From: Deltaproteobacteria bacterium
GTDB taxonomy: Bacteria; Desulfobacterota; Syntrophobacteria; BM002
DNA length: 61,111 nucleotides
Direction: 5' to 3'
Assembly: GCA_022340745.1 (NCBI GenBank)
Contig: JAJDNL010000019.1
Span: 1-61,111, forward strand
Part shown: one piece after another, positions 60,761-61,111 of the stretch
Layout of the letters: every line of letters starts with the position of its first letter
Position numbering within the stretch: position 1 is the stretch's first letter
Program-made: the position numbers and the translations under genes
The notes under the pieces: generated by a model
Databases searched by the model: none
What the model saw: the letters and a program-made list of their open reading frames with translations, nothing else
Told to the model about the DNA's origin: nothing

Positions 60761-61111
60761 TCATTTTTCTGATTCTAGAGCACCCTTGATTCTTTCAATC
60801 TCCTGGGAGATGGCGTCCTGTACCATGGAGGGCAAGCGTTCGTCCACCAGACGGGTTACCACGGCCTCCACCTGAGCACTGACGAGCGCTGCTAACTCTT
60901 CGGCTGTATCCGCTGGCAGTTCCCCCACCGAATCCTCCTCGCCTATATCCTTTGTCTCCGCTTCAACGTCTGCACCGATATCTTCGGTGACCTCTTCCTC
61001 GGCAACCATGGCTGACACCCCTTGAACGGCTTGTTCACTCACATCCCCTGATTCTGCCTCAGGATCGGCAAAAAGATCCTCGGATAGATCATCCTCTGAA
61101 TCAGGGCTGAC
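60761..61111 (-). CDS. acidic protein, N-terminus outside the window
   Basis: The last 116 residues of a protein whose frame is open to the right edge. The first part is very acidic and low in complexity (SEDDLSEDLFADPEAESGD); the end is an amphipathic helix (RLPSMVQDAISQEIERIKGA). The GTG at 61042 is likely internal. Similar acidic segments followed by a short helix occur in some Desulfobacterota proteins encoded upstream of valS, but I cannot assign a family. A strong terminator follows. Confidence 0.6.
   Translation of the reverse strand, partial: VSPDSEDDLSEDLFADPEAESGDVSEQAVQGVSAMVAEEEVTEDIGADVEAETKDIGEEDSVGELPADTAEELAALVSAQVEAVVTRLVDERLPSMVQDAISQEIERIKGALESEK

Overview
The window looks like a chromosomal segment of a Gram-negative bacterium, most likely an uncultivated member of the Desulfobacterota (former Deltaproteobacteria). 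This is an inference. It rests on the gene set (MreB, DivIVA/YggT/YggU cluster, MglA/MglB-like GTPase pair, DUF4388, DUF4911, MutL-MiaA, thrS-infC-rpmI-rplT-pheST-merR) and on intergenic spaces packed with short palindromic repeats. No rRNA, CRISPR array, phage or complete transposon is seen.

Layout. 1-9140 is an accessory zone of small plus-strand genes. It starts with an integron-cassette-like stretch (a GNAT gene followed by a well-formed attC site, a DUF6868 gene, a degenerate second attC, an ICMT-like gene and an orphan). It continues with YaiI, an S4 protein, a tautomerase, a CPBP protease-like protein, an Ada-like DNA repair protein, a MliC-type lipoprotein, a truncated acyltransferase, a second DUF6868 gene, a short asparaginase-domain protein and a PPC/DUF296 protein. 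9476-12376 holds hsp20 and lon. 12661-22156 is a minus-strand block: trmO, an ABC-2 type exporter, a transglutaminase/PHP pair, and a bifunctional nuclease-miaB-cNMP-binding protein operon. recJ, a secreted protein and pgsA follow on the plus strand, then tRNA-Val and the translation operon thrS-infC-rpmI-rplT-pheS-pheT-merR (27040-34810). infC appears to start with AUA.

34997-42003 is the most interesting region. A roadblock (MglB-like) protein, an MglA-like GTPase, a large acidic-repeat protein with a possible CheW-like C-terminal domain, and a TPR protein fused to a kinase fold that has lost its catalytic Asp lie in one row. A DUF4388 protein converges on them. Just beyond miaA and mutL come a two-GAF protein with a broken GGDEF motif and mreB. 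I read this as a GTPase-centred spatial-organisation or signalling module. The individual family calls are good; the system-level role is inference.

48814-51832 encodes a polar amino acid ABC importer. The remaining minus-strand genes are a 50-residue zinc ribbon, yggU, panC, divIVA, yggT, nadC and valS, with proC on the plus strand, ending in a partial acidic gene at the right edge.

The intergenic DNA is the second point of interest. Family A (six copies) has hairpins with exchangeable palindromic tips. Family B (three copies) has terminal inverted repeats, a TA duplication and a conserved fold with compensating base changes; two copies sit exactly in stop codons, and one copy carries a family A element inside it. 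Family C has two copies. Elements D and E are single-copy inverted-repeat elements. There are also many word-like degenerate repeats, such as variants of TTTCAGGTGTCAGG or AATTCGCAATCCG, often arranged as inverted pairs.
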